A stretch of 64,000 nt of DNA from DASUPK01 sp963843085 (GCA_963843085.1 CAWJJG010000011.1:496001-560000), one strand, 5' to 3'. Positions 15,470 through 24,374 are shown, numbered from the stretch's first letter. Numbers and translations are program-made. The notes: generated by a model not told the origin, from the letters alone.

Positions 15470-16915
15470 ATGGCACAGGGGCACATGGACAGATTGAGCT
15501 CGATCGACGCCTCGTTCTTGACGAACGAGACCTCGAGCGCGCACATGCACGTCGGCGCGATCCTGATCTTCGAGGGGCCGCCACCGGTCTACGACGACTT
15601 CCTCGACCACGTGCGCAGCCGCCTCCACCTGGTGCCGCGCTTCCGCCAGAAGCTGGCCTTCCCGCCGATCGAGACCGGCAGGCCGTTCTGGGTCGACGAC
15701 CCGCACTTCCACCTCGCCTACCACGTGCGGCATTCCGCGCTGCCCGCGCCGGGATCCGAGGAGCAGCTCCGCAACATCGCCGGCCGGCTCTTCTCCCAGG
15801 GACTCGACCGCTCCAAGCCGCTCTGGGAGCTCTGGCTGATCCAGGGGCTCGAGAAGAATCGCTTCGCGCTGGTGACCAAGACCCATCACGCCCTCGTCGA
15901 CGGAGTCTCGGGAGTCGACATCGCGACCGTCCTCTTCGACGTGAAGCCCGTCCCCGAGCCGATCGAGCCGGACCGCGACTGGGTCCCCCAGCCCTCCCCC
16001 TCCTCAGCCGAGCTGGCCGCTCGCGGCGTCGCCGAGCTCAGCGAGACGCCCTTCAAGCTGGCCCGCCGTGCGGTCCGCGCCGCGGGTCATCCGATGAGGA
16101 CGACCCGGAAGGTGGTCGAGGCCGGCGAGGCCCTCGGCGAGGTCGCCTGGAACTTCACCAACCCGGCGCCGGAGGTGCCGCTCAACACCGCCATCGGATC
16201 TCACCGCCGCTTCGCCTGGAGCCGCGCCGAGCTCGGCGCCTTCAAGCGGATCAAGGACACCTTCGGCGGCACGGTCAACGACGTCGTCCTCGCCGTCGTC
16301 AGCGGCGCGCTGCGCAGCTGGCTGCGGAGCCGCGGCCTGAAGACGGAGGGCCTCGAGCTGCGGGCGCTTGTTCCGGTCTCGATTCGCGCCGAGGACGAGC
16401 ACGGCCAGCTGGGCAACCGGATCGCCGCGATGCGCGGGCCGCTGCCCGTCTACATCGAGGACCCGGTGAAGCGGCTCGATGCCGTGAAGCGCGCGATGGG
16501 GAGCCTGAAGGAGTCAAAGCAGGCACTCGGAGCGGAGGTGATCTCGCGCTTCAACGACTTTGCGCCGCCCACGCTGCTGGCGCAGGCTTCGCGCATCAAC
16601 TTCTCCACCCGTCTCTTCAACCTGATCGTCACCAACGTGCCGGGTCCGCAGATCCCCCTGTACGTGCTCGGCCGCGAGCTGCAGGACGTCTTTCCGGTCG
16701 CCTTCCTGCCGGAGAACCACGCCCTCGCCATCGCGATCATGTCCTACAACGGCGGGATCGACTTCGGCCTCCTCGGGGACTACGACGCGATGGAGGACAT
16801 CGAGATGCTCGCCACCGGCCTGGCGGAGTCGCTCACCGATCTCCTCCATGCCGCCGAGGCGGCCGAGGCTCGCGCCAAGGCGGATCTCGCCGCCGGCGCG
16901 GACCTGCCCGGCTGA
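15470..16915 (+). CDS. Wax ester synthase / diacylglycerol O-acyltransferase (WS/DGAT)
   Basis: 481 residues. The bifunctional acyltransferase makes wax esters or triacylglycerol from acyl-CoA, a typical actinobacterial storage-lipid enzyme at the membrane or lipid-body surface. The catalytic HHxxxDG motif is present (His139-His140-x3-Asp144-Gly145), as are the N-terminal RLSSIDASFL motif, PLWELWLIQGL and the C-terminal IVTNVPGPQIPLYVLG block. ATG 15485 (MDRLSS) matches the usual family start and may be the true one. A TACCCT -10-like box is at 15452-15457. Divergent from ispH with a short shared promoter region. Confidence 0.95.
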   Translation: MAQGHMDRLSSIDASFLTNETSSAHMHVGAILIFEGPPPVYDDFLDHVRSRLHLVPRFRQKLAFPPIETGRPFWVDDPHFHLAYHVRHSALPAPGSEEQLRNIAGRLFSQGLDRSKPLWELWLIQGLEKNRFALVTKTHHALVDGVSGVDIATVLFDVKPVPEPIEPDRDWVPQPSPSSAELAARGVAELSETPFKLARRAVRAAGHPMRTTRKVVEAGEALGEVAWNFTNPAPEVPLNTAIGSHRRFAWSRAELGAFKRIKDTFGGTVNDVVLAVVSGALRSWLRSRGLKTEGLELRALVPVSIRAEDEHGQLGNRIAAMRGPLPVYIEDPVKRLDAVKRAMGSLKESKQALGAEVISRFNDFAPPTLLAQASRINFSTRLFNLIVTNVPGPQIPLYVLGRELQDVFPVAFLPENHALAIAIMSYNGGIDFGLLGDYDAMEDIEMLATGLAESLTDLLHAAEAAEARAKADLAAGADLPG

Positions 16916-16918
16916 CGG

Positions 16919-18611
16919 CTAGTCACGGATCTTCAGATCCGGCTTACGCGGCGCCGCCTCGCGGTTCCCGGCCTGGTCGACCCCGATCGAATAGAAGCGG
17001 TAGCGGCGTCCGCGCTTGCCGCGGAAACGGACCTTGGCTCGCCTCGTCTTGGCGATCCGGTGGTAGCGGCCCCCGTTCGCCGAGGCGAAGAGGAGGACCT
17101 TCCTGATGCCCGCGGTCGGCAGCTTGACGCAACCGGTGCTCCCGGAGGTGTCCCAACGCTTGATCTTCAACACCAGAGCTCCGTGTCGGCGCCGCGCCCG
17201 CTTCACCCTGGAGCTCGGCGGGGCGACGTCCCGGTCGAGCGCCGCCGCGACCGCCTGATCTGCCCGGACGACTCCCCAGCCGATGCCATCCCCGTAGCTG
17301 CCGCAGTGGCTCGCGGTCGCCTTGATCAGGTGAACGACCCTGGTGTTCGCGATGTTGGGCTTCACGGCGCGAATCAGAGCCGCGACTCCGGCGACCTGGG
17401 GAGTGGCCATGCTCGTCCCGACCAGATAGGCGAAGCGGCTGTCGCCGTTGAGGCTCGTCCGGCCGCCGATCGAATCGTCATCGACGCCGTTCGCGGGCCA
17501 GCTGGAGAAGATCCCCTGCTGCCCCCCGGTCGAGTTGGATGCCGATCCGAACGCCGCCACGGAGACGCGATTCGTCCCCTCGGCGAAGGAGGACCGAGTC
17601 CCGTCGTACTTCGCCGAGGTCACGACCAGGCCACGGTCGAACCCGGCGTTCGGGCCGCTGCCGTTGGGCTGCAGCCACTCCTCCGGATAGATGCAGTCGT
17701 TCGACCCGAGCAGCCCGCACGAGCCGGTCGGATATCGGGTTGTTGTCCGCGGCGGACACCAGGATGGAGCCGCGACCCTGCGCGTAGCTCAGCGCCGGCA
17801 CGAGGCCGCTGTCGCAGCCTCCCAGGCTCATGCTGATCACGTCGCTGTTGCGATTGGCGGCGGCGGTGATCGCGGAGGAGACGTTCGAGCAAGGTCCGTT
17901 GAACAGGATCTTGGCGATGTAGAGAGAGCAGTCGAAGCCCATCGAGGCGATCCCGAAGGAGTTGTCGGCATCGCCGCATGCCAGCCCGGCGGTGTGGGTG
18001 CCATGGCCGATCTGGTCCGTAGTCGGGGAGCTGGCCCCGAAAGCGTCGGCGCCCGCGATGCGCCCGCTCAGGTCGGGGTGCGTGCCGTCCACGCCGGAGT
18101 CGACCATCGCCACCTCGGCGCGGGTGCCCCGGGACAGGTCCCAGGCGCGGGGCCCGCCCTCGCGGACCAGGTTCCACTGGGTGAGGTCGCCGTTCGGAGC
18201 GTGGACATCCGTGTGGGTGAAGGCGAAGTCGTTCGGCGAATAGCGGAGCTGGACCGGCGGGTCCGGCCTCACCGATTCCACGCGCGGGTCGGCGGCCAGC
18301 TCGCGCTTCAGCGCGGGCAGCCCGCCGGGCCCGAGGTCGACGCTCAGCATTCCGATCTCCGGCACGGCGTCCTGGACGCGCAGGCCGGCGCGGTCCGCCA
18401 CCCGGCCGAGGATCCCGCTCGACGCGGAGCGGAGCTCGTGCCAGCGCTGCCTCGCCACCGGCCCGCTGCCGGTGGGCAGGTCCGGCGTCCGGACCAGGAC
18501 CACGGCGCGTCCACCGCCAGCCGGCGCGCTCGACTGAGCCGCCGCCGTCGCGGCCAGCACCAGCGCCCCCAGCACAGCGGTCATCAGGGCTGCCCGCCTC
18601 ATACCACCCAT
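16919..18611 (-). pseudogene. Secreted S8 subtilisin-like protease, split by a frameshift
   Basis: Signal peptide (about 1-26, ALMTAVLGALVLAATAAAQ), an I9-like propeptide, then a subtilase domain with the Asp (AMVDSGVDGTHPDL) and His (IGHGTHTAG) of the triad in one frame. The Ser motif (LVGTSMATPQVAGVAAL) and a C-terminal beta domain lie in another frame, ending at 16919. The switch falls near 17730-17750: the first frame runs into low-quality sequence after SAADNNP, while the second gives the expected YPTGSCGLLGSNDC continuation. One extra base, or two missing, would explain it. Sequencing error, recent pseudogenisation or recoding remain possible. The promoter is leaderless (TAGAGT-N7-ATG). 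Confidence 0.8.
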
Positions 18612-18936
18612 GTGAACAACTCTAGGTAGGAATCGACGCGCCGTGTATCAGTAGCGGCCGCTTGTGGCCGCGATCTGTTTATGGGACCGATCCTCCGCCC
18701 GTTCCTGAAAGGCCGGAGAAGGGTTTCCGAATCGGTGCGCACACGCGAACCCGATGCGGCTGCGGCTGATCGAGTACACGCGCTACGGCACCTGGATCGG
18801 ATGCGTCGATTGCGCCACCTCCTGGCTGATTCGAAGCCGCGCCTAACTCCCGCCCTCACGCGGTGCTTCCCCATTGCACGACACGCCGATGGACCAATCG
18901 GGCCCCCGGCGTCCCGGGGGCGATTGGCAACGTCCG
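18612..18936. other. 325-bp gap between the subtilisin and a small membrane-protein gene
   Basis: It contains the protease promoter and, at 18654-18677, a GCGGCCGCTTGTGGCCGCGATCTG block. That block matches the stem region of repeat copy D read on its minus strand and is probably a repeat remnant. A possible 30-codon frame (18754-18846) has no ribosome site. Nothing else is recognisable. Confidence 0.4.
18619..18624 (-). promoter_or_regulatory. -10 box, leaderless promoter of the subtilisin gene
   Basis: TAGAGT on the minus strand, then 7 bases, then ATG at 18611. Confidence 0.55.
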
Positions 18937-19149
18937 TTACGAACGCGAGTAAGCGGGCTCGGTTCCCGCGCGCTTGCGCCGGTCCATGGACCCGGCTCGC
19001 CTGCGTCGGCTCGCCTGCTTGGCTCGTGGAGCTCGGGGTCCGCGAGGCTCCGCCCGCAGACGGTACGGGAGCAGCATTGCGGCCGACAGGAGAACGAGCA
19101 GTCCCGCACCCAGAACCACGTTCAGTACGACTATCAGTCCCATTGACAC
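18937..19149 (-). CDS. Small single-span membrane protein (70 aa)
   Basis: 70 residues, GTG start at 19149 preceded by a strong AAGGAGG ribosome site at about 8 bases, the best evidence that it is real. One membrane helix (about 4-27, GLIVVLNVVLGAGLLVLLSAAMLL) is followed by a very basic Arg/Ala/Pro tail. No family recognised. It lies downstream of the P-type ATPase on the same strand after a 168-base gap without a clear second gene, so it may be separately transcribed. Confidence 0.65.
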   Translation of the reverse strand: MSMGLIVVLNVVLGAGLLVLLSAAMLLPYRLRAEPRGPRAPRAKQASRRRRAGSMDRRKRAGTEPAYSRS

Positions 19150-19317
19150 CTTGATCGCCTCCTTCCTTGTGACCTTGGATGGTCTTTGTTCGGAACGACG
19201 GTATTTGGCTGCGCCCTAAGCACCGGGAAACCCCCCGTTAAGGGTTGTCAAGGGATCCGGGAAGCAAGAACGGCATACGAATCGCGTCTCCTTCGCCTGG
19301 CGCCGGCGCTCCTCGGT

Positions 19318-21237
19318 CTATCCCTTGGGACCTTTCAGCGCACGCAGCGCATTCAGGATCACGGCCACGTCGATCCCCTCCTGAAGCAGCGCTCCCGCCA
19401 CCGGCGGGATGTAGCCGAGGGCGGCGAATCCCATCGCGATGAAACTCAGGCCGAGGCCGACGACCACGCTCTGGCGCGCGATCGTCAGGGAGCGTCGACC
19501 GATCCGGATCGCATCCGCGACGCGATCCACCTTGTCAACCGCGATCACCGCATCCGCGGTCTCCGAGGACACGGTCGCGCCGACGCCGCCCATCGCAATG
19601 CCGACGTCGGCCAGTGCGAGGGCTGGCGCATCGTTGACCCCGTCACCGACCATGACGACAGTGCCCCCGTCGGAGCGCTCGCGTGTTCGACGCACGATCT
19701 CAGTCTTCTCTTCCGGCGAGCACTCGGTGAAGACATGATCGACGCCCACAGCCTCCCCGACCGCCTCCCCGACCGCCCGCTGGTCGCCAGTGACAAGCAC
19801 GACATCCTTCACGCCTGCGCCTCGGAGCTCTTTCATCAGATCGCCCGCGTCATCACGCAGGTGATCCGCCATCAACACCGCGCCCGCAAGTCCGCCGTCC
19901 ACGCCAACGAGAACTCTGGCCCAACCGGACTCGGCCGAGTCGTCCAATAGCCGCTCAGCCGTGTCCGTTCCGGAGTAGCCGCGCTGGCGCAGCCATGCGT
20001 CGCTGCCCACAGCCACCCGATGCCCGCCGACCTCCCCCTCGATCCCTTGGCCAGGTTCCTCGACCACCTCCGCAGGAAACTCGAGTTCGAGGCCACGACC
20101 TTCGGCCCCGTGAACGAGTGCCTCGGCCAAGACGTGGGCTGAGAGCTGGTCCACCGAAGCGGCCAGCCGCAGCAACTCCTCCGGCGCCAGTCCATCGGTG
20201 CTCTTCACCTGCTCGATCTCGGGTCTCCCGTGGGTGAGCGTCCCGGTCTTGTCGAGCAGCACCGTCCTTGCCTGGCCGAGCTTCTCAATCGTTCCCCCGC
20301 CCTTTGCGATCACGCCGTGGTGGGCGGCCCGCGAGACGCCCGAGATCAGGGCCACCGGTGCAGCGAGAATCAGCGGGCAAGGGGTGGCAACGACAAGCAC
20401 GGCCAGCGCGCGAACTGGATCGCCGCTGAACGCCCATGCCGCACCAGCGATGACGAGCGTTACCGGCAGGAGGATCGCGGCGTAGCGATCGGCCATCCGG
20501 ACGAACGGAGCCCTTTGCTGCTCCGCGTCCTTCACCAGCGCGACGATGCCCGAGTAGGCGCTCTCGGACGAGGTTCTCGTCGCCCGCATATCGAACGCCT
20601 CGCCCGCATTGAGCGTGCCGCTCGAGACGGTCGAGCCCCGGCCGTGCGTGACCGGGAGTGGCTCCCCCGTCAGCGTCGAGGCGTCGATCACCGCCCGCTC
20701 GCTCTGCACCGCTCCATCGACCGGGACGACCTCGCCGGCGCGGACCACGATCCGGTCTCCGACCGCGACCTCCCCGACCGCGACTTCCTCGATCTTCTCG
20801 CCCTGGCGGCGATGGGCAACCCGCGGAGCGCGCTCGAGCAGTGCCGTTAGCTCGCGTCGTGCGCGCTGGCCAGCGGCGGCCTCGAGGGCATTCCCGCCGC
20901 TAAGCATCAGGGCGATCACCGCGCCAGCCAGGTATTCGCCGAGTGCCAGCGCACCGACCATCGCCACCAGGGCGATCGCGTCGACGCCCACGTCTCCGTG
21001 CATCAGGGTCCGCAGCACCGACCAGGTCAGCGGGATCAGCGTCAAGAGGATGGCCGCAGCCCAAATCAGGTCGCCCGACCGACCCGGCTCAAAGATGTGG
21101 ACGATGCCGCCGAGCGCAAGGGCAAAGAGGATCAGGCCGACAAGGACGTACGGCTCCGATACCCCGACGGCGGTAGCGGCAGAGCGAAAGGTGCCGAACC
21201 TCCGCGGCGAGTCTGGCTGAGGTGTTCCGCGAGTCAA
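19318..21237 (-). CDS. Heavy-metal-translocating P1B-type ATPase
   Basis: 639 residues, without an N-terminal metal-binding domain. It has the actuator motif STLTGEPLPV, the TM6 metal motif TPCPL, the phosphorylation site DKTGTLT and the hinge GDGVNDAPAL. The P1B-specific His-Pro dipeptide is altered to His-Val in SAHVLAEAL. The last helix contains LLQEGIDVAVILNALR, which may supply extra metal ligands as in Zn/Cd/Co pumps. It exports divalent or soft metals at the cytoplasmic membrane; the metal is not determinable. The start TTG 21237 has no visible ribosome site, and a later start is possible. Confidence 0.9.
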   Translation of the reverse strand: MTRGTPQPDSPRRFGTFRSAATAVGVSEPYVLVGLILFALALGGIVHIFEPGRSGDLIWAAAILLTLIPLTWSVLRTLMHGDVGVDAIALVAMVGALALGEYLAGAVIALMLSGGNALEAAAGQRARRELTALLERAPRVAHRRQGEKIEEVAVGEVAVGDRIVVRAGEVVPVDGAVQSERAVIDASTLTGEPLPVTHGRGSTVSSGTLNAGEAFDMRATRTSSESAYSGIVALVKDAEQQRAPFVRMADRYAAILLPVTLVIAGAAWAFSGDPVRALAVLVVATPCPLILAAPVALISGVSRAAHHGVIAKGGGTIEKLGQARTVLLDKTGTLTHGRPEIEQVKSTDGLAPEELLRLAASVDQLSAHVLAEALVHGAEGRGLELEFPAEVVEEPGQGIEGEVGGHRVAVGSDAWLRQRGYSGTDTAERLLDDSAESGWARVLVGVDGGLAGAVLMADHLRDDAGDLMKELRGAGVKDVVLVTGDQRAVGEAVGEAVGVDHVFTECSPEEKTEIVRRTRERSDGGTVVMVGDGVNDAPALALADVGIAMGGVGATVSSETADAVIAVDKVDRVADAIRIGRRSLTIARQSVVVGLGLSFIAMGFAALGYIPPVAGALLQEGIDVAVILNALRALKGPKG

Positions 21238-21532
21238 GGCACCCGGAACTGTAGGAGCCCTCGCTCTTGCCAGCTCGGGGTGACCACTGCTAGGACTGGT
21301 GTGCGAAACGGAACCCCTTTTGATGCAGAAGGACTCCCTTCAGACGCTGAGGCTCGCGACTCCCTTCGCGTGCCAGGGGCACCGAGCAAACGCTTTTCAA
21401 GACCGGGTGGCTGCCCACTCTGTCGGCAAATGAGTTGCATCGTCTCGCAGTTGCGCCCGTCGCAGACCCATCCGAAACCCTTCCAAAACACCGATCCACA
21501 AACCGGATGGCTGAGCGGCAAGCTCGAATGCC
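21238..21532. other. 295-bp gap upstream of the P-type ATPase and the DUF4258-like gene
   Basis: It must contain the ATPase promoter (minus strand) and the promoter of the small gene at 21533. Two imperfect direct repeats are visible: GACTCCCTTC (near 21326 and 21359), and a GACCGGGTGGCTGCC / AACCGGATGGCTGAG pair (near 21402 and 21501). No tRNA or known RNA family was recognised. Confidence 0.3.
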
Positions 21533-21769
21533 GTGTCCCGGACACCAAGCCGAGTCAACTGGACCGATCACGCGCTCACGAAGGCGGCGGCGCTCGGGCT
21601 GGCGCGCGCGGACGTCGAGGGTGCCGTCCTCACAGGTCACGGCAGGCGGTCGCGAAACCCCAGGTCAGCCGACTGGCTGATCAGCCTCGGGCCCTACGTG
21701 ATCGCCTACAACCACCCCGATCGGAATGACCACGAGGCCGCCAGGATCGTCACCGTCTGGAGGGCGTGA
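21533..21769 (+). CDS. DUF4258-like small protein, candidate toxin
   Basis: 78 residues, GTG start. The pattern NWTDHALTKAAALGL...RSADWLISLGPYVIAYNHPDRN...ARIVTVWRA resembles DUF4258/RelE-like small proteins: an N-terminal helix with a conserved His, then a beta-sheet ending in a VTVW strand. It is followed 25 bases later by a DUF2283 gene. That pairing is known from predicted toxin-antitoxin loci, with this gene as the likely toxin. The assignment rests on the size, fold pattern and neighbour rather than on a catalytic motif. Confidence 0.6.
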   Translation: MSRTPSRVNWTDHALTKAAALGLARADVEGAVLTGHGRRSRNPRSADWLISLGPYVIAYNHPDRNDHEAARIVTVWRA

Positions 21770-21794
21770 TGGGCGGGCGGTACCCTGATCGAAG

Positions 21795-22019
21795 ATGAAG
21801 ATCGACGGCCACTACGACCGGGACGCCGACATCGCCTGGCTTCGTTTCGAGGGATATGACCCGGAGCGCGCGCGGGGTGAGGAGGTCGATTTCGGCCTGC
21901 GCGAAACCGACTCGGTCACCGGTGAGATCGTCGCTCTTGAGTACTGGAAAGCCAGCGAGACGCTGCCGGAGGAGTTTCTCCGGATGCTCCCCCAGCCGCC
22001 CGTCGGCGTGCCTGGCTGA
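21795..22019 (+). CDS. DUF2283 protein, candidate antitoxin
   Basis: 74 residues. It shows the DUF2283 pattern closely: MKIDGHYDRDADIAWLRFEG (the usual x-YD-x-EADAxYI/LxL form), then EVDFGLRETDSVTGEIVALEYWKASETLP. Its own promoter is likely: TACCCT (21781-21786), 8 bases, then ATG 21795, which fits a near-leaderless transcript separate from the upstream gene. Antitoxins are often made in excess, so a second promoter is consistent with a toxin-antitoxin role. Function is inferred from the pairing. Confidence 0.75.
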   Translation: MKIDGHYDRDADIAWLRFEGYDPERARGEEVDFGLRETDSVTGEIVALEYWKASETLPEEFLRMLPQPPVGVPG

Positions 22020-22168
22020 CTCGGCGTCGCTATTCGCGCTCTCTCTCCGTAAAGAGGGGGAGTGAGTGATGCTCGTTCGAGACGTTCGGTCGGTGCCGAA
22101 ACCACGCGAAACCGGAGCAAGCGGAACTGGAAGCCGGAGATGATGTCAGGGTCAAGGAAGGGTGGGCG

Positions 22169-22567
22169 GTGTCGCTAGGAGAGCAATGGGCCTCTGCTTG
22201 GTCCCGTCAGGATGTCGAGGGCCTCGCGCGACTGTTTACCCCGGATTGCGCTTACGAGGATGTCGCGTTTGACGTCGTCAACCGAGGTCATCAGGGAGTC
22301 CGCGACTGGGCGACCGGCTTCCTGGACTCCTTTCCAGATCTCCGAGTCGAACCGATCCGATCCTTCGAGGACGACCGTCTAGGTGTCCTCGAATGGGAAA
22401 TGGGTGGAACCCACGTAGGCGAATTCGACGGACTGGCGCCCACCCACCGGCAGTGGACCGTCCGCGGTGTAACCGTCCTTGACATCGAGGACGGCCGCAT
22501 TAGGCGGTGCGCCGACTACTGGAATCTGGGCGCCGTTCGTGGCCAGCTCGAGCCCGACGACGCTTGA
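22169..22567 (+). CDS. SnoaL-like polyketide-cyclase family protein
   Basis: 132 residues, GTG start. It is an NTF2-like fold of the SnoaL type: EQWASAWSRQDVEGLARLFTPDCAYEDVAF, then HQGVRDWATGFLDSFPDLRVE, and a late DYWNLGAVRGQL. This N-terminal arrangement with an F-P-D-L motif is typical of SnoaL-like proteins, which act as cyclases, isomerases or ligand-binding proteins. No polyketide genes are nearby, so the substrate is unknown. A GAGGC/GCCTC hairpin (22581-22594) follows the stop. Confidence 0.8.
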   Translation: MSLGEQWASAWSRQDVEGLARLFTPDCAYEDVAFDVVNRGHQGVRDWATGFLDSFPDLRVEPIRSFEDDRLGVLEWEMGGTHVGEFDGLAPTHRQWTVRGVTVLDIEDGRIRRCADYWNLGAVRGQLEPDDA

Positions 22568-22872
22568 CCGACTGATCGATGAGGCATCCGCCTCGCACGA
22601 CGAGCGGACGAGGGGCGCCAGCGGCTTCGCACGATTGCTTCGCGCGAGGAAGGGGCGCAAGCGGCGGTCCGTCGAGAGTCTCGGTCAGTGCCGGCGACAC
22701 GCGCGGAACGAACCGTGCGGATCACTGCTGAGCCCGGCATCCGTCCGCGTGGAGCCGAGGGCTGAAAGCCCGCAATGTGCGAGTGGCCATTCGGCTGGCA
22801 AACGAAGATCCGAGGAGTAGCGTGACTGGCGTGGCACGCACCTAGGGGTCAATCGCAGGAATGGAGGGAAGG
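22568..22872. other. About 305-bp gap before the collagen-like gene
   Basis: It holds a 5-bp GAGGC-ATCC-GCCTC hairpin (22581-22594) just after the SnoaL-like stop, possibly a terminator without a T-run, and the upstream region of the collagen-like gene. No other feature was recognised. Confidence 0.3.
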
Positions 22873-23433
22873 ATGAGGCACAGTCTGAGGTGGAGCACCG
22901 TCACGATCGCCCTCGCCGTGATCGTGGCAGCGGCAGTGGTCTCGCCCGCGCTCGGAGGCCCGTCGCTGAAGAAGCTGGTGAAGAAGCAGGTGAAGAAGGA
23001 AGTGGCGAAGCAGATCGTGAAGGCGACTGGTCCCGCCGGCGCCAACGGTGCCAACGGCGCCCCGGGCTCCGCCCGCGCCTACGGGTTCGTCACCGGCGGA
23101 GGTGCCCTTTCTCGCAGCAAGAACGTCACCGGGGTGACCCACCCATCTACCGGTGCCTACTGCATCGCGCTGGCGGCGGGCATCAACGCTTCGACGACGG
23201 GGCTGGTCGCGACCCCCGACTTTTTCGGCGACAGCACGACTGGCACCAGCACGGCGCACACGGAGTGGGACAGCGCTGCGCAGTTCTGCCCGGCGGGTCG
23301 GCTCGAGGTGGACACGTTCAGGGTCGACACCAGCGGCACCACGATCGCCACCGACAGCGGCGGCGACGCCGTCAGCGTGCCGAGGTACACGAACACCGAT
23401 CTGGACGAGCCCTTCTTCTTCGTCGTGCCCTAA
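22873..23433 (+). CDS. Secreted protein with Lys-rich linker and collagen-like repeats
   Basis: 186 residues from ATG 22873, which has a GGAGG ribosome site inside a slightly longer frame starting at 22861. Signal peptide or anchor helix (about 7-27), then a Lys/Val-rich linker (KKLVKKQVKKEVAKQ), a short collagen-like run (GPAGANGANGAPGS) and a C-terminal beta domain of about 115 residues with two Cys. This build is common in secreted proteins of Thermoleophilia. Its role is unknown; cell-surface display is likely. Immediately downstream, another frame carries a related C-terminal segment. Confidence 0.75.
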   Translation: MRHSLRWSTVTIALAVIVAAAVVSPALGGPSLKKLVKKQVKKEVAKQIVKATGPAGANGANGAPGSARAYGFVTGGGALSRSKNVTGVTHPSTGAYCIALAAGINASTTGLVATPDFFGDSTTGTSTAHTEWDSAAQFCPAGRLEVDTFRVDTSGTTIATDSGGDAVSVPRYTNTDLDEPFFFVVP

Positions 23434-23449
23434 GCGAGGATCCCTTTCC

Positions 23450-23644
23450 GCGAATCCCGGGAGCCTGACCGCCGAGCCACCCCCGGCCCCGGTGTCCACG
23501 TGCGTTATCTCGGATCCGGCGACGAGCTGCACCGACTCAACAAGCATCGAGCTTCCGGCCGGTGCCACGCTGAGCCTCGTCGCGCTCCCAGAAGGGAACC
23601 CGGCGGCAACCCGAGTCACGTTCGGCTGGACGGCCACATCGTGA
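23450..23644 (+). pseudogene. Orphan C-terminal fragment of a secreted beta-domain protein
   Basis: A protein-like reading frame without its own start: GSLTAEPPPAPVSTCVISDP, a Cys-containing turn, then SIELPAGATLSLVALP and RVTFGWTATS before TGA 23642-23644. It looks like the C-terminal end of a collagen-like surface protein similar to the gene just upstream, in a different frame. It may be a remnant of a decayed tandem copy or the original C-terminus cut off by a frameshift. Codon pattern and sense content, not a start site, support it. Confidence 0.45.
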
Positions 23645-23828
23645 CGGGGTGGCCGTGACGGGGTGCCGGAGCCTCGATCTTGCCTGCTGCCTGCGCGACG
23701 CGGCTGGAATGGCGCCTCTCGGGCTCCTTCACCCGAGGGTGAATTTGGGTGCGCGCCCGGTGCGCGGTCGGGTTCAGACGGCGGGACTCAAGAAGCCGAA
23801 ACCCGCCCCAAGCAGGGGTTTCCCTGGA

Positions 23829-24137
23829 TCAGTACCCGAGCGCGAACTTCGCGTCCTCGGACATCATCTCCGGGGACCAGGGCGGATCGAAGACCATCTT
23901 CGGGTGGACCTTGTCGATCCCCTCGATCTGGCCGACGAACTCCCGCATCTGCTCTGAGACCTGCGGCCCGATTGGGCACGCCGGCGTCGTCAACGTGAAG
24001 GTGATGAAGGCCTCGGAGCCCTCGATCTCGACGTCGTAGACGAGTCCCAGGGAGACGAAGTCGAGCCCCAGCTCGGGGTCGATGACCTCCTCGAGCGCCT
24101 CGTAGACGTCCTCTTCGCTTGTCGTCTCTGTTGCCAT
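23829..24137 (-). CDS. sufT: SufT / MIP18 (DUF59) family Fe-S assembly protein
   Basis: 102 residues. It carries the DUF59 pattern VYEALEEVIDPELGLDFVSLGLVYDVEI and the conserved Cys in TLTTPACPIGPQVSEQM, with a C-terminal PPWSPEMMSEDAKFALG motif. Family members (SufT, PaaD, MIP18) help mature Fe-S proteins in the cytosol. In many actinobacteria the gene ends the suf operon; here it is 16 kb from sufBD. It starts at ATG 24137, directly after the stop of the upstream small gene, so the two are one operon with a leaderless promoter. Confidence 0.92.
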   Translation of the reverse strand: MATETTSEEDVYEALEEVIDPELGLDFVSLGLVYDVEIEGSEAFITFTLTTPACPIGPQVSEQMREFVGQIEGIDKVHPKMVFDPPWSPEMMSEDAKFALGY

Positions 24138-24374
24138 TCAGCCTCCGGCTACCCAATTGCCGCCGCGATTCACCTCAACGACGTGTCGGGGATCCTCAGC
24201 GTAGTCGGGCTTCGGCCGCGCCTCGGTCTCACTCGCCGTGGGCACATCTGCCGGCGCCATCCCGACCTTGACGACCGCCCACCTGCCCGGCTTCTGCTCG
24301 GCGACGAGCCAGGTCGCCTCGGGATGCTCGGCGGCCATCCGGTCACGCTCGCTCTGTGCCTGCTGGCGATCCAT
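24138..24374 (-). CDS. Small hypothetical protein (78 aa), co-transcribed with sufT
   Basis: 78 residues from ATG 24374. A charged N-terminal helix (MDRQQAQSERDRMAAEHPEA) leads into a short beta segment (WLVAEQKPGRWAVVKVGM) and an acidic/Pro tail ending VVEVNRGGNWVAGG. No family recognised. The start is fixed by a leaderless promoter (TATCCT-N7-ATG), and a longer upstream frame is unsupported. The sufT gene follows without a gap, which suggests a role linked to Fe-S maturation or simply shared transcription. Confidence 0.75.
   Translation of the reverse strand: MDRQQAQSERDRMAAEHPEATWLVAEQKPGRWAVVKVGMAPADVPTASETEARPKPDYAEDPRHVVEVNRGGNWVAGG

Noticed and set aside
18754..18846. A 30-codon plus-strand frame with CxxC-like spacing (MRLRLIEYTRYGTW...)
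   Set aside because: No ribosome site or -10 box at suitable spacing, no neighbour support, and it lies in a gap holding a repeat remnant. Left out as a gene.
21500..21530. GGATGGCTGAGCGG resembles the 5' part of a serine tRNA
   Set aside because: No acceptor, anticodon or T-arm follows, and no GTTCGA-type T-loop is present. Not a tRNA.
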